From Simplicispira lacusdiani (GTDB taxonomy: Bacteria > Pseudomonadota > Gammaproteobacteria > Burkholderiales > Burkholderiaceae_C): a DNA stretch of 64,000 bases. A program made the position numbers and the translations under genes. The stretch covers positions 124,001 through 188,000 of the forward strand of contig NZ_QXGR01000005.1 in assembly GCF_003604195.1 (NCBI RefSeq). The letters run 5' to 3'. A model generated the notes under the pieces. The model was not told where the DNA came from. It was given only the letters and a program-made list of their open reading frames with translations, and did no database searches. Below are positions 49,301-57,371 of the stretch, piece by piece. Numbering within the stretch: position 1 is the first letter of the stretch; the number at the start of each line of letters is the position of its first letter.

Positions 49301-49504
49301 TTCGAGCGGCTTGGTCACCTGCGACTCGATCACCTCGGCCGAGGCGCCCGCGTAGTTCACGCTCACGGTGACCACGGGCTCGTCGATCTTGGGGTATTCG
49401 CGCACCGACAGGCGCGTGAAGCTCACGGCGCCCACCAACAGCACCAGCAGCGACAGCACGGTGGCGAACACCGGGCGGCGGATGGAGATCTCAGCGAGCT
49501 GCAT
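46379..49504 (-). CDS. RND efflux transporter permease (HAE-1 family)
   Basis: 1041 residues, twelve predicted transmembrane segments with two large periplasmic domains. TM4 has GLVVDDAIVMLENIYRH (the two Asp of the proton relay) and TM10 has GLITKHGILIVEF with the conserved Lys, so it should be an active proton-driven drug exporter. It is encoded 9 nt after its periplasmic adaptor. No outer-membrane channel gene is in the operon; a TolC-like protein must be encoded elsewhere. Substrates unknown. Confidence 0.95.
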   Translation of the reverse strand: MQLAEISIRRPVFATVLSLLVLLVGAVSFTRLSVREYPKIDEPVVTVSVNYAGASAEVIESQVTKPLEDSIAGIDAVDVITSISRAERSQISVRFRLEKDADNAAAEVRDRTARVRNRLPDAVDEPVIAKVEADAFPVMWLAFSSETKTPVEINDLLNRIVRPRLQTVTGVADVPIYGERRYAMRVWLDPQRMAGYRLTTQDIEDAIRRNNLELPAGRIESQQREFSVTSQTNLGQPAQFGEIVVRTVNGFPVRLSDVARVEESAASDRSRVRLNGRDAISVGVIRQATANPLELSEGVRAMLPTLRADLPADVRVDIANDNSRFIDRSVKSVYATIAEAVVLVALVIFVFLRTLRASVIPIVTIPVSLIGSFALMQLAGFSINTLTLLALVLAIGLVVDDAIVMLENIYRHIEEGLDPFSAAIKGAREIGFAIVAMTMTLVAVYAPLAFTPGRTGRLFVEFALALAGAVLVSGFVALTLSPMMCSLLLRHNPQPNWFDRSMERWLTALSDAYGRLLRWVVTARWQGSALLQARWIVVGVMLLSALGLWMVYPTMKQELSPLEDRGTILASITAPDGATLEYTNRYALELEKIGRDYPEFDRIFANIGNPMVSQGSVVYRTVDWEDRQRSTLQLARELQPRLASLPGVSAFPITPPSLGQGFRSRPLNYVIQTSDSYENLNAAVERFLAEIARNPGIVSPDVDLRLNKPELRIDVNRERAADLGVSVEVVAKAIETMLGGRAVTRYKRDAEQYDVIVQTQPSGRTTPEDIDGIHVRGRGDALIPLSSLVTVRESVSPRELNHFGQRRSATITANLSPDYSLGEALRFMDATAAKVLQPGYTTELNGTSREFRSSQGALGVVFLLALVFIFLVLAAQFESFIDPLVIMLSVPLSMIGALLALKWSGGSLNVYSQIGLITLVGLITKHGILIVEFTNQLREQGLEMVDALVKASAQRLRPILMTTGAMVLGAVPLALAQGAGAETRTQIGWVIVGGMSLGTLLTIFVVPTMYSLFARPSVPGARTDTAHDQPAHAGVDGAARH

Positions 49505-49513
49505 GGCCGGCCC

Positions 49514-50671
49514 TCAACCCGGCTGGCCCGGCGCGCGCGCCGCCGATGCCGCGCCAGCGGCGGGCTGCTGGCCCGTCACGCGCACCGGCACGCCATCGCG
49601 CGCCACGCGCTGCTGCCCGGCCGTGACCACCGTGTCGCCGGCCTTCAAGCCCTCGATCACCTCGACCACGCCCTCGCGGCGCAGGCCCAGGCGCACCGGC
49701 ACGCGCCGCGCCGTGACGCCATTGCCGGCCTCGGCCGGCACCACCTGCAGCACATAGGGGCTGTTGCCCTGGGGCACGATGGCCTCCTCGGGCACCACCA
49801 GCGCATCGGCGCGCTCCCCAAAGCGCACCGCCACGCGCGCGAACATGCCGGGGCGCAGCCGCAGCTGCGGGTTGTCGATGCTGGCGCGCACCGAGACCGA
49901 GCGGCCATTGGCGTCGATCAGCGGGTCCACGGCCAGCACCACGGCACCGTAGGCTTCGCCGGGCAGGGCATCAAGCTCCACGCGCGCCGCCTGGCCGACG
50001 CGGATCTTGCCCTGGTAGCGTTCGGGCAAGCGGAAATCCACGTAGACGCTGTCGAGGTCCTCGATGTGGACGATGTCGGCGCCGTCCTTGAGGTAGTCGC
50101 CCTCGTTGACGTTGCGGATACCGGCGATGCCGTCGAACGGCGCCATGATGCGCAGCCGCTGCGTCGTGGCCTCGGCCAGCGCCAGCTTGGCCTGTGCCAC
50201 CTGCAGGTTGGCCGCGCTCTCGTCGAGCGAGCGCTGGCTCACGAAGCCCTGGGCCACCAGTTCCTGGTTGCGCTGGTGGTTGGCGCGCGCGATCGACAGC
50301 TCGGCCTGCGCCTGCAGCACCTGGGCGCGCGGAAGCTGGTCGTCGAACTGCACCAGCAACTGCCCCTTGCGCACGCGCGCGCCATCGCGGAAGTTGAGCT
50401 GCGTGACGCGCCCGCTCACCTCGGGGCGCAGCATCACGGTGCGGCGCGAGCGCAGGCTGCCCACGGCCTGGGCCTCGTCATGAAGGGCCATGGCGCGCAC
50501 GTTCGCCACCTCCACCGCAACGGCTTGCTGCGGGCCCTTGGCCGAGGCATCGGCAGGCGCGGAGGGGCCGGAGACGGGGGCGCTGGCGGGCTTTTGCAGC
50601 CACCAGGCAGCGGTGCCGGCGCCAGCCAGGCCGAGCGCGACGACGAGGAAATGGATTGCTCTGGAAGCCAT
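49514..50671 (-). CDS. RND efflux periplasmic adaptor
   Basis: 385 residues: one N-terminal membrane anchor (about 7-25), no lipobox, then the adaptor domains: barrel-sandwich hybrid starting GRVTQLNFRDGARVRKGQLLVQFD near residue 85, an alpha-hairpin (about 105-165), and a beta-barrel with RIMAPFDGIAGIRNVNEGDYL near 175. It joins the RND pump to an outer-membrane channel. It is the first gene of the pump operon; no regulator gene adjoins. Confidence 0.93.
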   Translation of the reverse strand: MASRAIHFLVVALGLAGAGTAAWWLQKPASAPVSGPSAPADASAKGPQQAVAVEVANVRAMALHDEAQAVGSLRSRRTVMLRPEVSGRVTQLNFRDGARVRKGQLLVQFDDQLPRAQVLQAQAELSIARANHQRNQELVAQGFVSQRSLDESAANLQVAQAKLALAEATTQRLRIMAPFDGIAGIRNVNEGDYLKDGADIVHIEDLDSVYVDFRLPERYQGKIRVGQAARVELDALPGEAYGAVVLAVDPLIDANGRSVSVRASIDNPQLRLRPGMFARVAVRFGERADALVVPEEAIVPQGNSPYVLQVVPAEAGNGVTARRVPVRLGLRREGVVEVIEGLKAGDTVVTAGQQRVARDGVPVRVTGQQPAAGAASAARAPGQPG

Positions 50672-50810
50672 GGGGACGAATACCGGGTTACTTCAAGCCA
50701 TCCGCGAATGTAGCAGCGCCATCGTGCCGGCACGGCCGCCCCGGGGCTTTGCACCCGTGCCCGCAATGCCCTTTACGCAGGCTTTACACGCAGGGACGCG
50801 CGGGGGTGCC

Positions 50811-51260
50811 TCAGCGGCGCCCGAGCGCCTGCTCCACACCCCGGTTGGCTAGGGCATCGGCGCGCTCGTTGCCGGGGTCGCCCGAATGGCCCCGCACCCA
50901 GCGCCAATCGATCTGGTGGCCGCCCTGCCCCACCAGCGCATCTAGGCGCTGCCACAGCTCCACGTTCTTCACGGGCTGCTTGGACGCCGTGCGCCAGCCG
51001 CGCGCCTTCCAGCCATGGATCCATTCGGTGATGCCCTTGCGCACATATTCACTGTCAAGGTACAGCGTGACGGCGCAAGGCCGCTTGAGCGCCGAGAGCG
51101 CCTCGATCACCGCCATCAGTTCCATGCGGTTGTTGGTGGTGCCCAGCTCGCCGCCAAACAGCTCCTTCTCGGTGGGGCCCGAGCGCAGCAGCACGCCCCA
51201 GCCGCCCGGCCCGGGGTTGCCCTTGCACGCCCCGTCGGTGTAGATCTGTACCTGGTTCAC
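50811..51260 (-). CDS. rnhA: Ribonuclease HI
   Basis: 149 residues. The active-site residues are visible: Asp in [17 protein letters not shown] (residue about 9), Glu in [13 protein letters not shown] (about 47), Asp in [12 protein letters not shown] (about 69) and Asp in [18 protein letters not shown] (about 133). It degrades RNA in RNA-DNA hybrids. The start is GTG, overlapping the stop of the methyltransferase gene (GTGA), so the two are translationally coupled. Confidence 0.96.
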   Translation of the reverse strand: MNQVQIYTDGACKGNPGPGGWGVLLRSGPTEKELFGGELGTTNNRMELMAVIEALSALKRPCAVTLYLDSEYVRKGITEWIHGWKARGWRTASKQPVKNVELWQRLDALVGQGGHQIDWRWVRGHSGDPGNERADALANRGVEQALGRR

Positions 51261-52057
51261 TCCATGTTCCTGTCGGTCAAAGTCATTTCGGTGGCGCTGC
51301 GGGCCACGGGCATGGTGGCAGCGGCGCGTTGTCTTCGGGTGCGCCACGCGGGCTCCAGCAAGCGCATGCCATGCACGCGCTTGACGGCCACGATGAAATA
51401 CCCGGCACCCAGTATCGGCCAGCACCGCTCGCCCACGCGCTCCATCCAGGCAAAGCTCTCCATCCAGTGCTCGGTGCGCACCGCCGGGCGATAACAGCCG
51501 AAATGCGCCGCTTCCACCTCGAAATTGAGCAAGCGCAGCCAGTCGCGCAGACGCCAGTAGCCGATGAACTCGCCCACGTCGGGCAGGTACAGGCGCCCGC
51601 GCCCGCCGCTCAGCCGCTGGTACAGGCGCACGCGGCGCTGGCGCAGGCCCCACAGGCTGGCCGGATTGAGGCCGGTGATGACCACGCGCCCCTCGGGCAC
51701 CAGCACGCGCACCACCTCGCGCAGCGCCACGTGCGGGTCGTGGCTGAGTTCGAGCGCATGCGGCAGCAGCACCAGGTCGAGACTATTCTCCGGGAACGGC
51801 AGGGCCACGGCATGCGCCAGCAAGTCCGGCGCCGGGCCGGCACCGGGTTCGGGCGCGGGCACCTCGTCCAGCGCCAGCCAGCGGTGCGGCATGCGGTTGG
51901 CGCGCAGGCCGTCCAGCAAGGGCATGCCGATCTGCAGGCTGTGGTAGCCGAAGATGTCCGCCACCGCCTCGTCGAAACGCGCCTGCTCCCAGGCCAACAG
52001 GTAGCGCCCGGGCGGAGAATCGAACCAATGGTGCAAACCTATAATTTCGGAGCTCAT
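51257..52057 (-). CDS. SAM-dependent methyltransferase (class I)
   Basis: 266 residues. The start is [25 protein letters not shown], then [54 protein letters not shown] (residues about 77-130), the core of a class I methyltransferase; the classical glycine loop is weak. In Burkholderiales this gene sits between gloB and rnhA, divergent from gloB. Its ATG overlaps the gloB ATG in a CATG palindrome. The substrate is unknown. Confidence 0.82.
   Translation of the reverse strand: MSSEIIGLHHWFDSPPGRYLLAWEQARFDEAVADIFGYHSLQIGMPLLDGLRANRMPHRWLALDEVPAPEPGAGPAPDLLAHAVALPFPENSLDLVLLPHALELSHDPHVALREVVRVLVPEGRVVITGLNPASLWGLRQRRVRLYQRLSGGRGRLYLPDVGEFIGYWRLRDWLRLLNFEVEAAHFGCYRPAVRTEHWMESFAWMERVGERCWPILGAGYFIVAVKRVHGMRLLEPAWRTRRQRAAATMPVARSATEMTLTDRNME
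52040..52045 (+). promoter_or_regulatory. Candidate -10 box of gloB
   Basis: TATAAT, 10 nt before the gloB ATG and inside the first codons of the divergent methyltransferase gene. A clear -35 is not present. GGAG lies 4-5 nt upstream of the ATG, so the transcript would have a very short leader. Confidence 0.45.
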
Positions 52058-52832
52058 GAACCTGCTTGCGTTGCCCGCCTTCACCGACAACTACCTCTGG
52101 ATGTTGCACGACGCCCGGCAGGCCGTGGTGGTCGACCCCGGCCAGGCGGAGCCCGTGCTGCAGGCCCTCGCCGAGCGCGGGCTGCAATTGCAGGCCATTC
52201 TAGTCACGCACCACCACGCGGACCATGTCGGCGGCGTGAATGCCCTGCGCCTGGCCACGGGTGCCAGGGTCTACGGACCGGCGCGCGAGCGCATCCCCGA
52301 ACCGTTCACCCCCCTGTCCCAGGGCCAGGGCGTGTCCGTGCTGGGGCTGGATTTCCAGGTGCTGGACGTACCCGGCCACACGGCCGGCCACATCGCCTAT
52401 TACTGCGCCGACCTGGACGGCGCGCCCCTGCTGTTCTGCGGCGACACGCTGTTCTCCGGCGGCTGCGGGCGCCTGTTCGAGGGCACGCCGGCGCAGATGC
52501 AGGCCTCGCTCGACCAGCTTGCCGCCCTGCCGGACGACACCCGGGTGTGCTGCACCCATGAATACACACTTTCCAACCTGAAATTCGCGCGCGCCGTGGA
52601 ACCCGGCAACGCCGAACTGCTCCACTACAGCTCCCGCTGCGAAGCGCTGCGCGCGCAGGGACAGCCCACGCTGCCCTCGCGCATGGCGCTCGAACGGGCG
52701 ATCAACCCCTTCCTGCGCACCCGCGTGCCCGCCGTGGCCGCCGCCGCAGCGGGCTTTGCCCCCTCGACCGATACCCGCGACGCAGTGGCCGTTCTGGCCG
52801 CGCTGCGCGAATGGAAAAACGGATTCCAATGA
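52056..52832 (+). CDS. gloB: Hydroxyacylglutathione hydrolase GloB
   Basis: 258 residues, metallo-beta-lactamase fold: THHHADHVGG near residue 50 supplies the metal ligands, with further ligands in GHTAGHIAYY near residue 108 and CTHEYTLSNLKFA near 166. It hydrolyses S-D-lactoylglutathione to D-lactate and glutathione, step two of methylglyoxal detoxification. It overlaps mltD by 4 nt (ATGA), so the two are coupled. Confidence 0.96.
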   Translation: MNLLALPAFTDNYLWMLHDARQAVVVDPGQAEPVLQALAERGLQLQAILVTHHHADHVGGVNALRLATGARVYGPARERIPEPFTPLSQGQGVSVLGLDFQVLDVPGHTAGHIAYYCADLDGAPLLFCGDTLFSGGCGRLFEGTPAQMQASLDQLAALPDDTRVCCTHEYTLSNLKFARAVEPGNAELLHYSSRCEALRAQGQPTLPSRMALERAINPFLRTRVPAVAAAAAGFAPSTDTRDAVAVLAALREWKNGFQ

Positions 52833-54334
52833 AGCTTCTCCACATTGCCTGCCTGGCGGGCCTGCTCTGGCTCACGGGCTGCGCCACCCAGGTCGGCGCC
52901 CCCAGCACGGCCGGCACCGACAGCCCCACATCCACGGCACCCGCGCCCACCCCCGAGGCCTCGCACACGCCGTCCATTCCCTCCGGGCCGCTGCTGCCGA
53001 TCGCCCCCGCGCGGGCCTCGCGCCTGGAAGTGATGCCGCTGTTCACCCCCTCCGACCTGTGGGACCGCATCCGGCGCGGCTTCGCCATGCCCGACCTGCA
53101 GCACGAACTGGTGCAGGACCGCGAGCAGTGGTACGCCAACCGGCCCGACTACATGCAGCGCATGACCGAACGCTCGCGCAAGTACCTGTTCCACATCGTC
53201 GAGGAGCTGGAGCGCCGCGGCATGCCCACCGAACTGGCGCTGCTGCCCTACATCGAGAGCGCGTTCAACCCGCAGGCCGTGTCCACGGCCAAGGCCGCCG
53301 GCATGTGGCAGTTCATGCCGGCCACGGGCAACTACTTCGACCTCAAGCAGAACGCCTTCCGCGACGACCGCCGCGACGTGCTGGCATCCACGCGCGCCGC
53401 GCTCGACTACCTGCAAAAGCTCCACGGCATGTTCGGCGACTGGCACCTGGCGCTGGCCGCCTACAACTGGGGCGAAGGCAGCGTGAGCCGTGCCATCGCG
53501 CGCAACCAGAAGGCCGGACGGGGCACGGGCTACACCGACCTGACCATGCCCGCCGAGACCCGCATGTACGTGCCCAAGCTGCAGGCGGTGAAGAACATCG
53601 TGGCCGACCCGCAGGCCTTCCGCACCGAGTTGCCGCTGATCGAGAACCACCCCTACTTCCAGACCGTGGACATCACGCGCGACATCGACGTCGCGCTGGC
53701 CGCCCGGCTGGCGGATGTGCAACTGGAGGACTTCCGGGCGCTCAACCCCTCGCTGCACAAGCCCGTGATCCTGGCGGCGGGCACGCCCCAGATCCTGCTG
53801 CCCTGGGACAACGCCAAGGTGTTCGAGCGCAACTTCGCGGCCTACAACGAGGGCCAGTATGCGAGCTGGACCGTCTGGACCCTGCCTTCCACCATGAGCA
53901 CGGCCGAGGTGGCCCGCCGCGTGGGCATGGATGAAGCCGAGCTGCGCAACATCAACCGCATTCCGCCGCGCATGCTGGTCAAGGCCGGCTCGGCCCTCAT
54001 CGTGCCGCGCTCCAACACAGCGCACGCCGACGTGACGGAAAAGGTGGCCGACAACGGCCAGATCGCCCTGGCGCCGGAGATCGTGACGCGGCGCACCGTC
54101 GTGCGCGCCAGCAAGGGCGACACCGTCGCCAGTCTGGCCCGGCGCCACCGGGTAAGCCCGGCCAACGTGGCCGACTGGAATGACGTCAAGGCCAGCGCGG
54201 CCTTCAAGGCCGGGCAGCAGGTCGTGCTGTACCTCCCGGTGCGCGCGGTGGTCTCCAAGGCCACGGGCCGCTCACCGGGCAAAGGCACGCCCGGCAAGCG
54301 TGGCGGCAAGCCCTCGAAGGCCAAGCGGCGCTGA
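52829..54334 (+). CDS. mltD: Membrane-bound lytic murein transglycosylase D with LysM
   Basis: 501 residues: lipoprotein signal with the lipobox LTGC (Cys at about 19), a Pro/Ala/Thr-rich linker, an SLT domain (about 120-290; catalytic Glu in YIESAFNPQAVS and the following MWQFMPATG, ALAAYNWGEG), then two LysM-like repeats (WTVWTLPSTMSTAEVARRVGM and VVRASKGDTVASLARRHRVS). It cuts peptidoglycan glycan strands at the outer membrane inner leaflet. Coupled to gloB by ATGA, an arrangement conserved in proteobacteria. Confidence 0.95.
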   Translation: MKLLHIACLAGLLWLTGCATQVGAPSTAGTDSPTSTAPAPTPEASHTPSIPSGPLLPIAPARASRLEVMPLFTPSDLWDRIRRGFAMPDLQHELVQDREQWYANRPDYMQRMTERSRKYLFHIVEELERRGMPTELALLPYIESAFNPQAVSTAKAAGMWQFMPATGNYFDLKQNAFRDDRRDVLASTRAALDYLQKLHGMFGDWHLALAAYNWGEGSVSRAIARNQKAGRGTGYTDLTMPAETRMYVPKLQAVKNIVADPQAFRTELPLIENHPYFQTVDITRDIDVALAARLADVQLEDFRALNPSLHKPVILAAGTPQILLPWDNAKVFERNFAAYNEGQYASWTVWTLPSTMSTAEVARRVGMDEAELRNINRIPPRMLVKAGSALIVPRSNTAHADVTEKVADNGQIALAPEIVTRRTVVRASKGDTVASLARRHRVSPANVADWNDVKASAAFKAGQQVVLYLPVRAVVSKATGRSPGKGTPGKRGGKPSKAKRR

Positions 54335-54345
54335 GGCGCGCGCCG

Positions 54346-54498
54346 TCAGAGGCGCAACTGGTGGATGCCCAGCAGTCCCAGGATGCCGATGACGATGAGG
54401 TACAGCGCCACGATGGTGCTGAGCAGGCGCGGGAAGACGAGAATCAGAATGCCCGCGACCAGGGAGACCAGGGGTGCGAGGCTGAGATGAAGCGTCAT
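54346..54498 (-). CDS. DUF3096-family small membrane protein
   Basis: 50 residues, too short for many gene finders. Read on the minus strand: MTLHLSLAPLVSLVAGILIL begins it and GILGLLGIHQLRL ends it; two hydrophobic segments separated by PRLLS. The pattern HLSxxPLVSLVAGILILxxPRLL followed by ALYLIVIG is that of the DUF3096 proteins. Function unknown. It lies 12 nt past the mltD stop, convergent. Confidence 0.8.
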   Translation of the reverse strand: MTLHLSLAPLVSLVAGILILVFPRLLSTIVALYLIVIGILGLLGIHQLRL

Positions 54499-54727
54499 GG
54501 GTGCGTGCGATGGGTGTTGGTTGAAGCGCCCAGCCTACCAGCTATCCGGGGCGTTTCCGGCATCCGAAGCGCCACGGACAGCGGGACCCGGCGACCACGC
54601 AGGGTCGATGAGAATGGAGCCCCCAGGCCAGAGCCGCCGCGCTGAGCAAGCGCCCCTTCCATGCATCGTGCAGCGGTGCCGGAAAAAAGGGGGGAGCGGC
54701 GTGGCCGTTCAGGGGGTTGTCACCGCT
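54499..54727. other. 229-nt gap with no clear gene
   Basis: The gap between the DUF3096 gene start and the end of the binding-protein gene contains no open frame of quality, no hairpin with T-run and no repeat copy. Part of it must be the DUF3096 promoter and the end region of the binding-protein transcript. A GGAAAAAAGGGGGG run at about 54680 is the only low-complexity feature. Confidence 0.5.
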
Positions 54728-55822
54728 TCACGCGCTGAATTTCTGCTTGGCCTTGCGCGCGAATTCCTGGGTGTAGGTGCGCGCCAGATCGAGGCGCCGC
54801 GCCGCGATGCCGGGGTCGAGCGAGGCCAGGGCGCGCAAGGCTGTTTCCGGGCCGCCGTCGGGCATCAGGCCGTCGGGTGAGATGGCCTCGCGCACACGGG
54901 CCAGGGCCGCCAGGTACAGCCCCCGGTCACCCATCAGGTCCTCGGCCGGCACGGCCCGCACGATGTCGGCGGGTGCCGCCGTCTGCAGCCACTTGAGCGC
55001 GTGCACCACGCCGTTGACCAGGGCCTGAACGTCGCCGGGCTGGCGCTGCAGGAACTGCGGCGCGACCACGAGGCAGCCGCCGGGCATCTGGCCACCGAAC
55101 AGCGCCTGGGCCCCGGCCAGGTTGCGCGCGTCGCTGATGACGCGCACCTCGCCCTTCTGCTCCAGCCGCGCCATCACCGGGTCGGCATGGCTCAGTGCAT
55201 GCACCTGGCCCGAACGCAGGGCCGACAGCGCGCGCGCGCCGTCACCCACGGCCACGAAGGCCACCTCGTCGGCACGCAGGCCGGCCTGCGCCAGCGCCAT
55301 GCGGGCCAGGGCGTGCGAAAGCGAGCCGAATTCGCAGATGCCGATCTTGCGGCGCCGCAGATCATCCATCGAGCGGTAGTGCGGCAGCGCGCGCGCCGAC
55401 ACGCCCAGCGCCAGCTGCGGTGCACGCCCCTGCAGCACCACCGAGCGCACCGCCGGGCGGCCCTCCAGCGGACGCAGCGTGGCCTCGTAGCCCACGGCGC
55501 CCATGTCGGCCAGTCCGTCCTGCACGGCCTGCAGCGCCAGCGCGTCGCTGGCGAACTCCAGCCAGGTGATGTACAGCCCTTCAAGGCGGAAGAAACCCAG
55601 TTCTGCGGCCAAGGTCAGCGGCAGGTGCCGGAACGCATAGGCCGACCGGCCGCCCACCGCCACCGTGACACGCGCGATGGCGCGCGCAGGCAGCACGGGC
55701 AGCAGCCCGGCCATGGCGGAGAGCGCGCCCAGGGCGCGGCGGCGGGAAATCAGAGGGGACACGGTGGAGGATGAGGCGTTGTGCGCCGCAGCAATTCTGC
55801 CGCAGGCACCCTCGAAACGCAT
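54728..55822 (-). CDS. ABC transporter substrate-binding protein (NMT1/SsuA-like)
   Basis: 364 residues from the first plausible ATG; a GTG 60 nt further in gives MSPLISRRRALG, with SRRRALGALSAMAGLL as a Tat- or Sec-type signal. The mature part is a class II binding fold of the NMT1/THI5/SsuA family (LTLAAELGFFRLEGLYITWLEFASDALALQAVQDGLADMGAVGYEATL). Such proteins bind aliphatic sulfonates, taurine or thiamine-precursor-like molecules; none is indicated here. No permease or ATPase adjoins. The N-terminus is uncertain. Confidence 0.78.
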   Translation of the reverse strand: MRFEGACGRIAAAHNASSSTVSPLISRRRALGALSAMAGLLPVLPARAIARVTVAVGGRSAYAFRHLPLTLAAELGFFRLEGLYITWLEFASDALALQAVQDGLADMGAVGYEATLRPLEGRPAVRSVVLQGRAPQLALGVSARALPHYRSMDDLRRRKIGICEFGSLSHALARMALAQAGLRADEVAFVAVGDGARALSALRSGQVHALSHADPVMARLEQKGEVRVISDARNLAGAQALFGGQMPGGCLVVAPQFLQRQPGDVQALVNGVVHALKWLQTAAPADIVRAVPAEDLMGDRGLYLAALARVREAISPDGLMPDGGPETALRALASLDPGIAARRLDLARTYTQEFARKAKQKFSA

Positions 55823-55890
55823 CAGGGATGGCCCGAGCGGGTTTCTACTTACCAGACGCCCCCACAACAGGGGCCTCGCCCATCGGAAGG

Positions 55891-56313
55891 TCAGCGGTAG
55901 CCGATGAAGAAAATGCCGATGTTGACCAGGAACGCCGCGCCCCACACCAGGCTGCGCGCCATGGGCATGTCGGAGACGTACATCATGATGTAGAACAGCC
56001 GCAGCATCACGTAGAGCAGCGCCAGCAGGTCCAGCGCCGTCTGCCCCGCGCCGAGCTGGTGCGCGATGACCACCGCGCCGATGAAGAATGGCAGCGCCTC
56101 GAAGCTGTTGGCCTGCGCCGCGTTGGCGCGCGCGGCGGCGCCTGACTGACGCGCCAGCCAGGCGCGCGGGTCGTGGTTGTCGTAGCCGCCCTCGGACCGC
56201 CGCTTGCCCACGCCGCCGCGCTTGGCGATGACGGCGCACAGCAGGGGCAGCAGCGCCGCGACGAAAACACACCAGTAGGCAACGGTGAAATGGGCCATGT
56301 GAGGGGCATTCAT
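55891..56313 (-). CDS. MAPEG-family membrane protein (2)
   Basis: 140 residues, four helices. The MAPEG pattern ARANAAQANSFEALPFFIGAVVIA near residue 60 is evident, and RLFYIMMYVSDMPMARSLVWG near residue 105. An ATG five codons downstream (MAHFTVAY) is a possible start. It is only distantly similar to the MAPEG at 42623. Confidence 0.86.
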   Translation of the reverse strand: MNAPHMAHFTVAYWCVFVAALLPLLCAVIAKRGGVGKRRSEGGYDNHDPRAWLARQSGAAARANAAQANSFEALPFFIGAVVIAHQLGAGQTALDLLALLYVMLRLFYIMMYVSDMPMARSLVWGAAFLVNIGIFFIGYR

Positions 56314-56381
56314 GGTTTCAATGAAATAGGCTTTCAGCGCCCTATCTTAAAGCGCCTCAAGCTATTGAATGAATAGCAATA
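56314..56381. repeat. Dispersed intergenic stem-loop repeat, copy I
   Basis: AATGAAATAGGCTTTCAGCGC ... AAGCGCCTCAAGCTATTGAATGAATAGC, between the MAPEG gene start and the recR stop codon. Confidence 0.8.
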
Positions 56382-56972
56382 TCAGCGCCGGTCCGCGAGC
56401 GCATGGGCGATGGTGCCCAGGTCCACGTATTCCAGTTCGCTGCCCACGGGCACGCCGCGCGCGAGGCGCGTGACCTGCAGGCCGCGCGCCTTGAGCGCCT
56501 CGCCGATCACATGGGCCGTGGTCTCTCCCTCGGCCGTGAAGTTGGTGGCCAGGATGACCTCCTGCACCGTGCCATCGGTGGCGCGCTGCAGGAGCTTGTG
56601 CACACCGATGTCACGCGGCCCCACGCCGTCGAGCGGCGAGAGCCGCCCCATGAGCACGAAGTACAGCCCGCTGAAGGCACCCGTGCGCTCCAGCGCCGCC
56701 TGGTCGGCCGGCGTCTCCACCACGCACAGCCGCGTGGCGTCGCGCGCGGGGTCCAGGCAGGTGTCGCACACCTCCGCCTCGGTGAAGGTGTGGCAGCGTG
56801 CGCAGTGGTGCACCTGGTCCGCCGCCTGCGCCAGCGCCTGCGACAGCACCTGCGCGCCGGCGCGGTCGTGCTGCAGCAGATGGAACGCCATGCGCGCCGC
56901 CGACTTCACCCCCACCCCCGGCAGCCGCCGCAGGGCCTGGATCAGCGCGTCAAGGGAATTGGTGGTGGACAT
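56382..56972 (-). CDS. recR: Recombination mediator RecR
   Basis: 196 residues. The helix-hairpin-helix ([20 protein letters not shown]), the four-Cys zinc finger ([16 protein letters not shown] near residue 57) and the Toprim domain ([19 protein letters not shown] near residue 81 and [18 protein letters not shown]) are all seen. RecR works with RecF/RecO in gap repair. It is last in dnaX-ybaB-recR. Confidence 0.97.
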   Translation of the reverse strand: MSTTNSLDALIQALRRLPGVGVKSAARMAFHLLQHDRAGAQVLSQALAQAADQVHHCARCHTFTEAEVCDTCLDPARDATRLCVVETPADQAALERTGAFSGLYFVLMGRLSPLDGVGPRDIGVHKLLQRATDGTVQEVILATNFTAEGETTAHVIGEALKARGLQVTRLARGVPVGSELEYVDLGTIAHALADRR

Positions 56973-57014
56973 CGGAACTGGATTTCAGCCTGCAAGCCCT
57001 GCTCTCAGGGACGG

Positions 57015-57347
57015 TCAGAAGGGAAACTTCATGCCACCCGGGAGGCCCGGCATGCCGGCGGTGATCTTGCCCATCTTCTCCGCCGAGGTCTCCTCGGCCT
57101 TGCGCACGGCGGCGTTGAAGGCGGCGGCCACCAGGTCTTCAAGCATGTCCTTGTCGTCGGCCAGCAGGCTGGGGTCGATGGTGACGCGCTTGACGTCATG
57201 CTTGCAGGTCATGACGACCTTCACCAGGCCAGCGCCGGATTCGCCCTCGACCTCGACGTTCGCGAGTTCATCCTGGGCTTTCTTGAGGTTGTCCTGCATG
57301 GCCTGGGCCTGCTTCATGAGGCCGGCGAGTTGTCCTTTGTTGAACAT
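57015..57347 (-). CDS. ybaB: YbaB/EbfC nucleoid-associated protein
   Basis: 110 residues. [62 protein letters not shown] is the YbaB pattern, ending with [14 protein letters not shown]-type tail. It binds DNA as a dimer. It sits between dnaX (24 nt) and recR (42 nt) in a conserved operon. Confidence 0.95.
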   Translation of the reverse strand: MFNKGQLAGLMKQAQAMQDNLKKAQDELANVEVEGESGAGLVKVVMTCKHDVKRVTIDPSLLADDKDMLEDLVAAAFNAAVRKAEETSAEKMGKITAGMPGLPGGMKFPF

Positions 57348-57371
57348 GGGAGATACCTTTCGTTGGAAGAG

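Noticed and set aside
46290-50713. Long frames on both strands over the RND operon (e.g. 48032-50713 plus)
   Set aside because: The true RND and adaptor genes have all family motifs; the others have repetitive Arg/His/Gln composition and no motifs.
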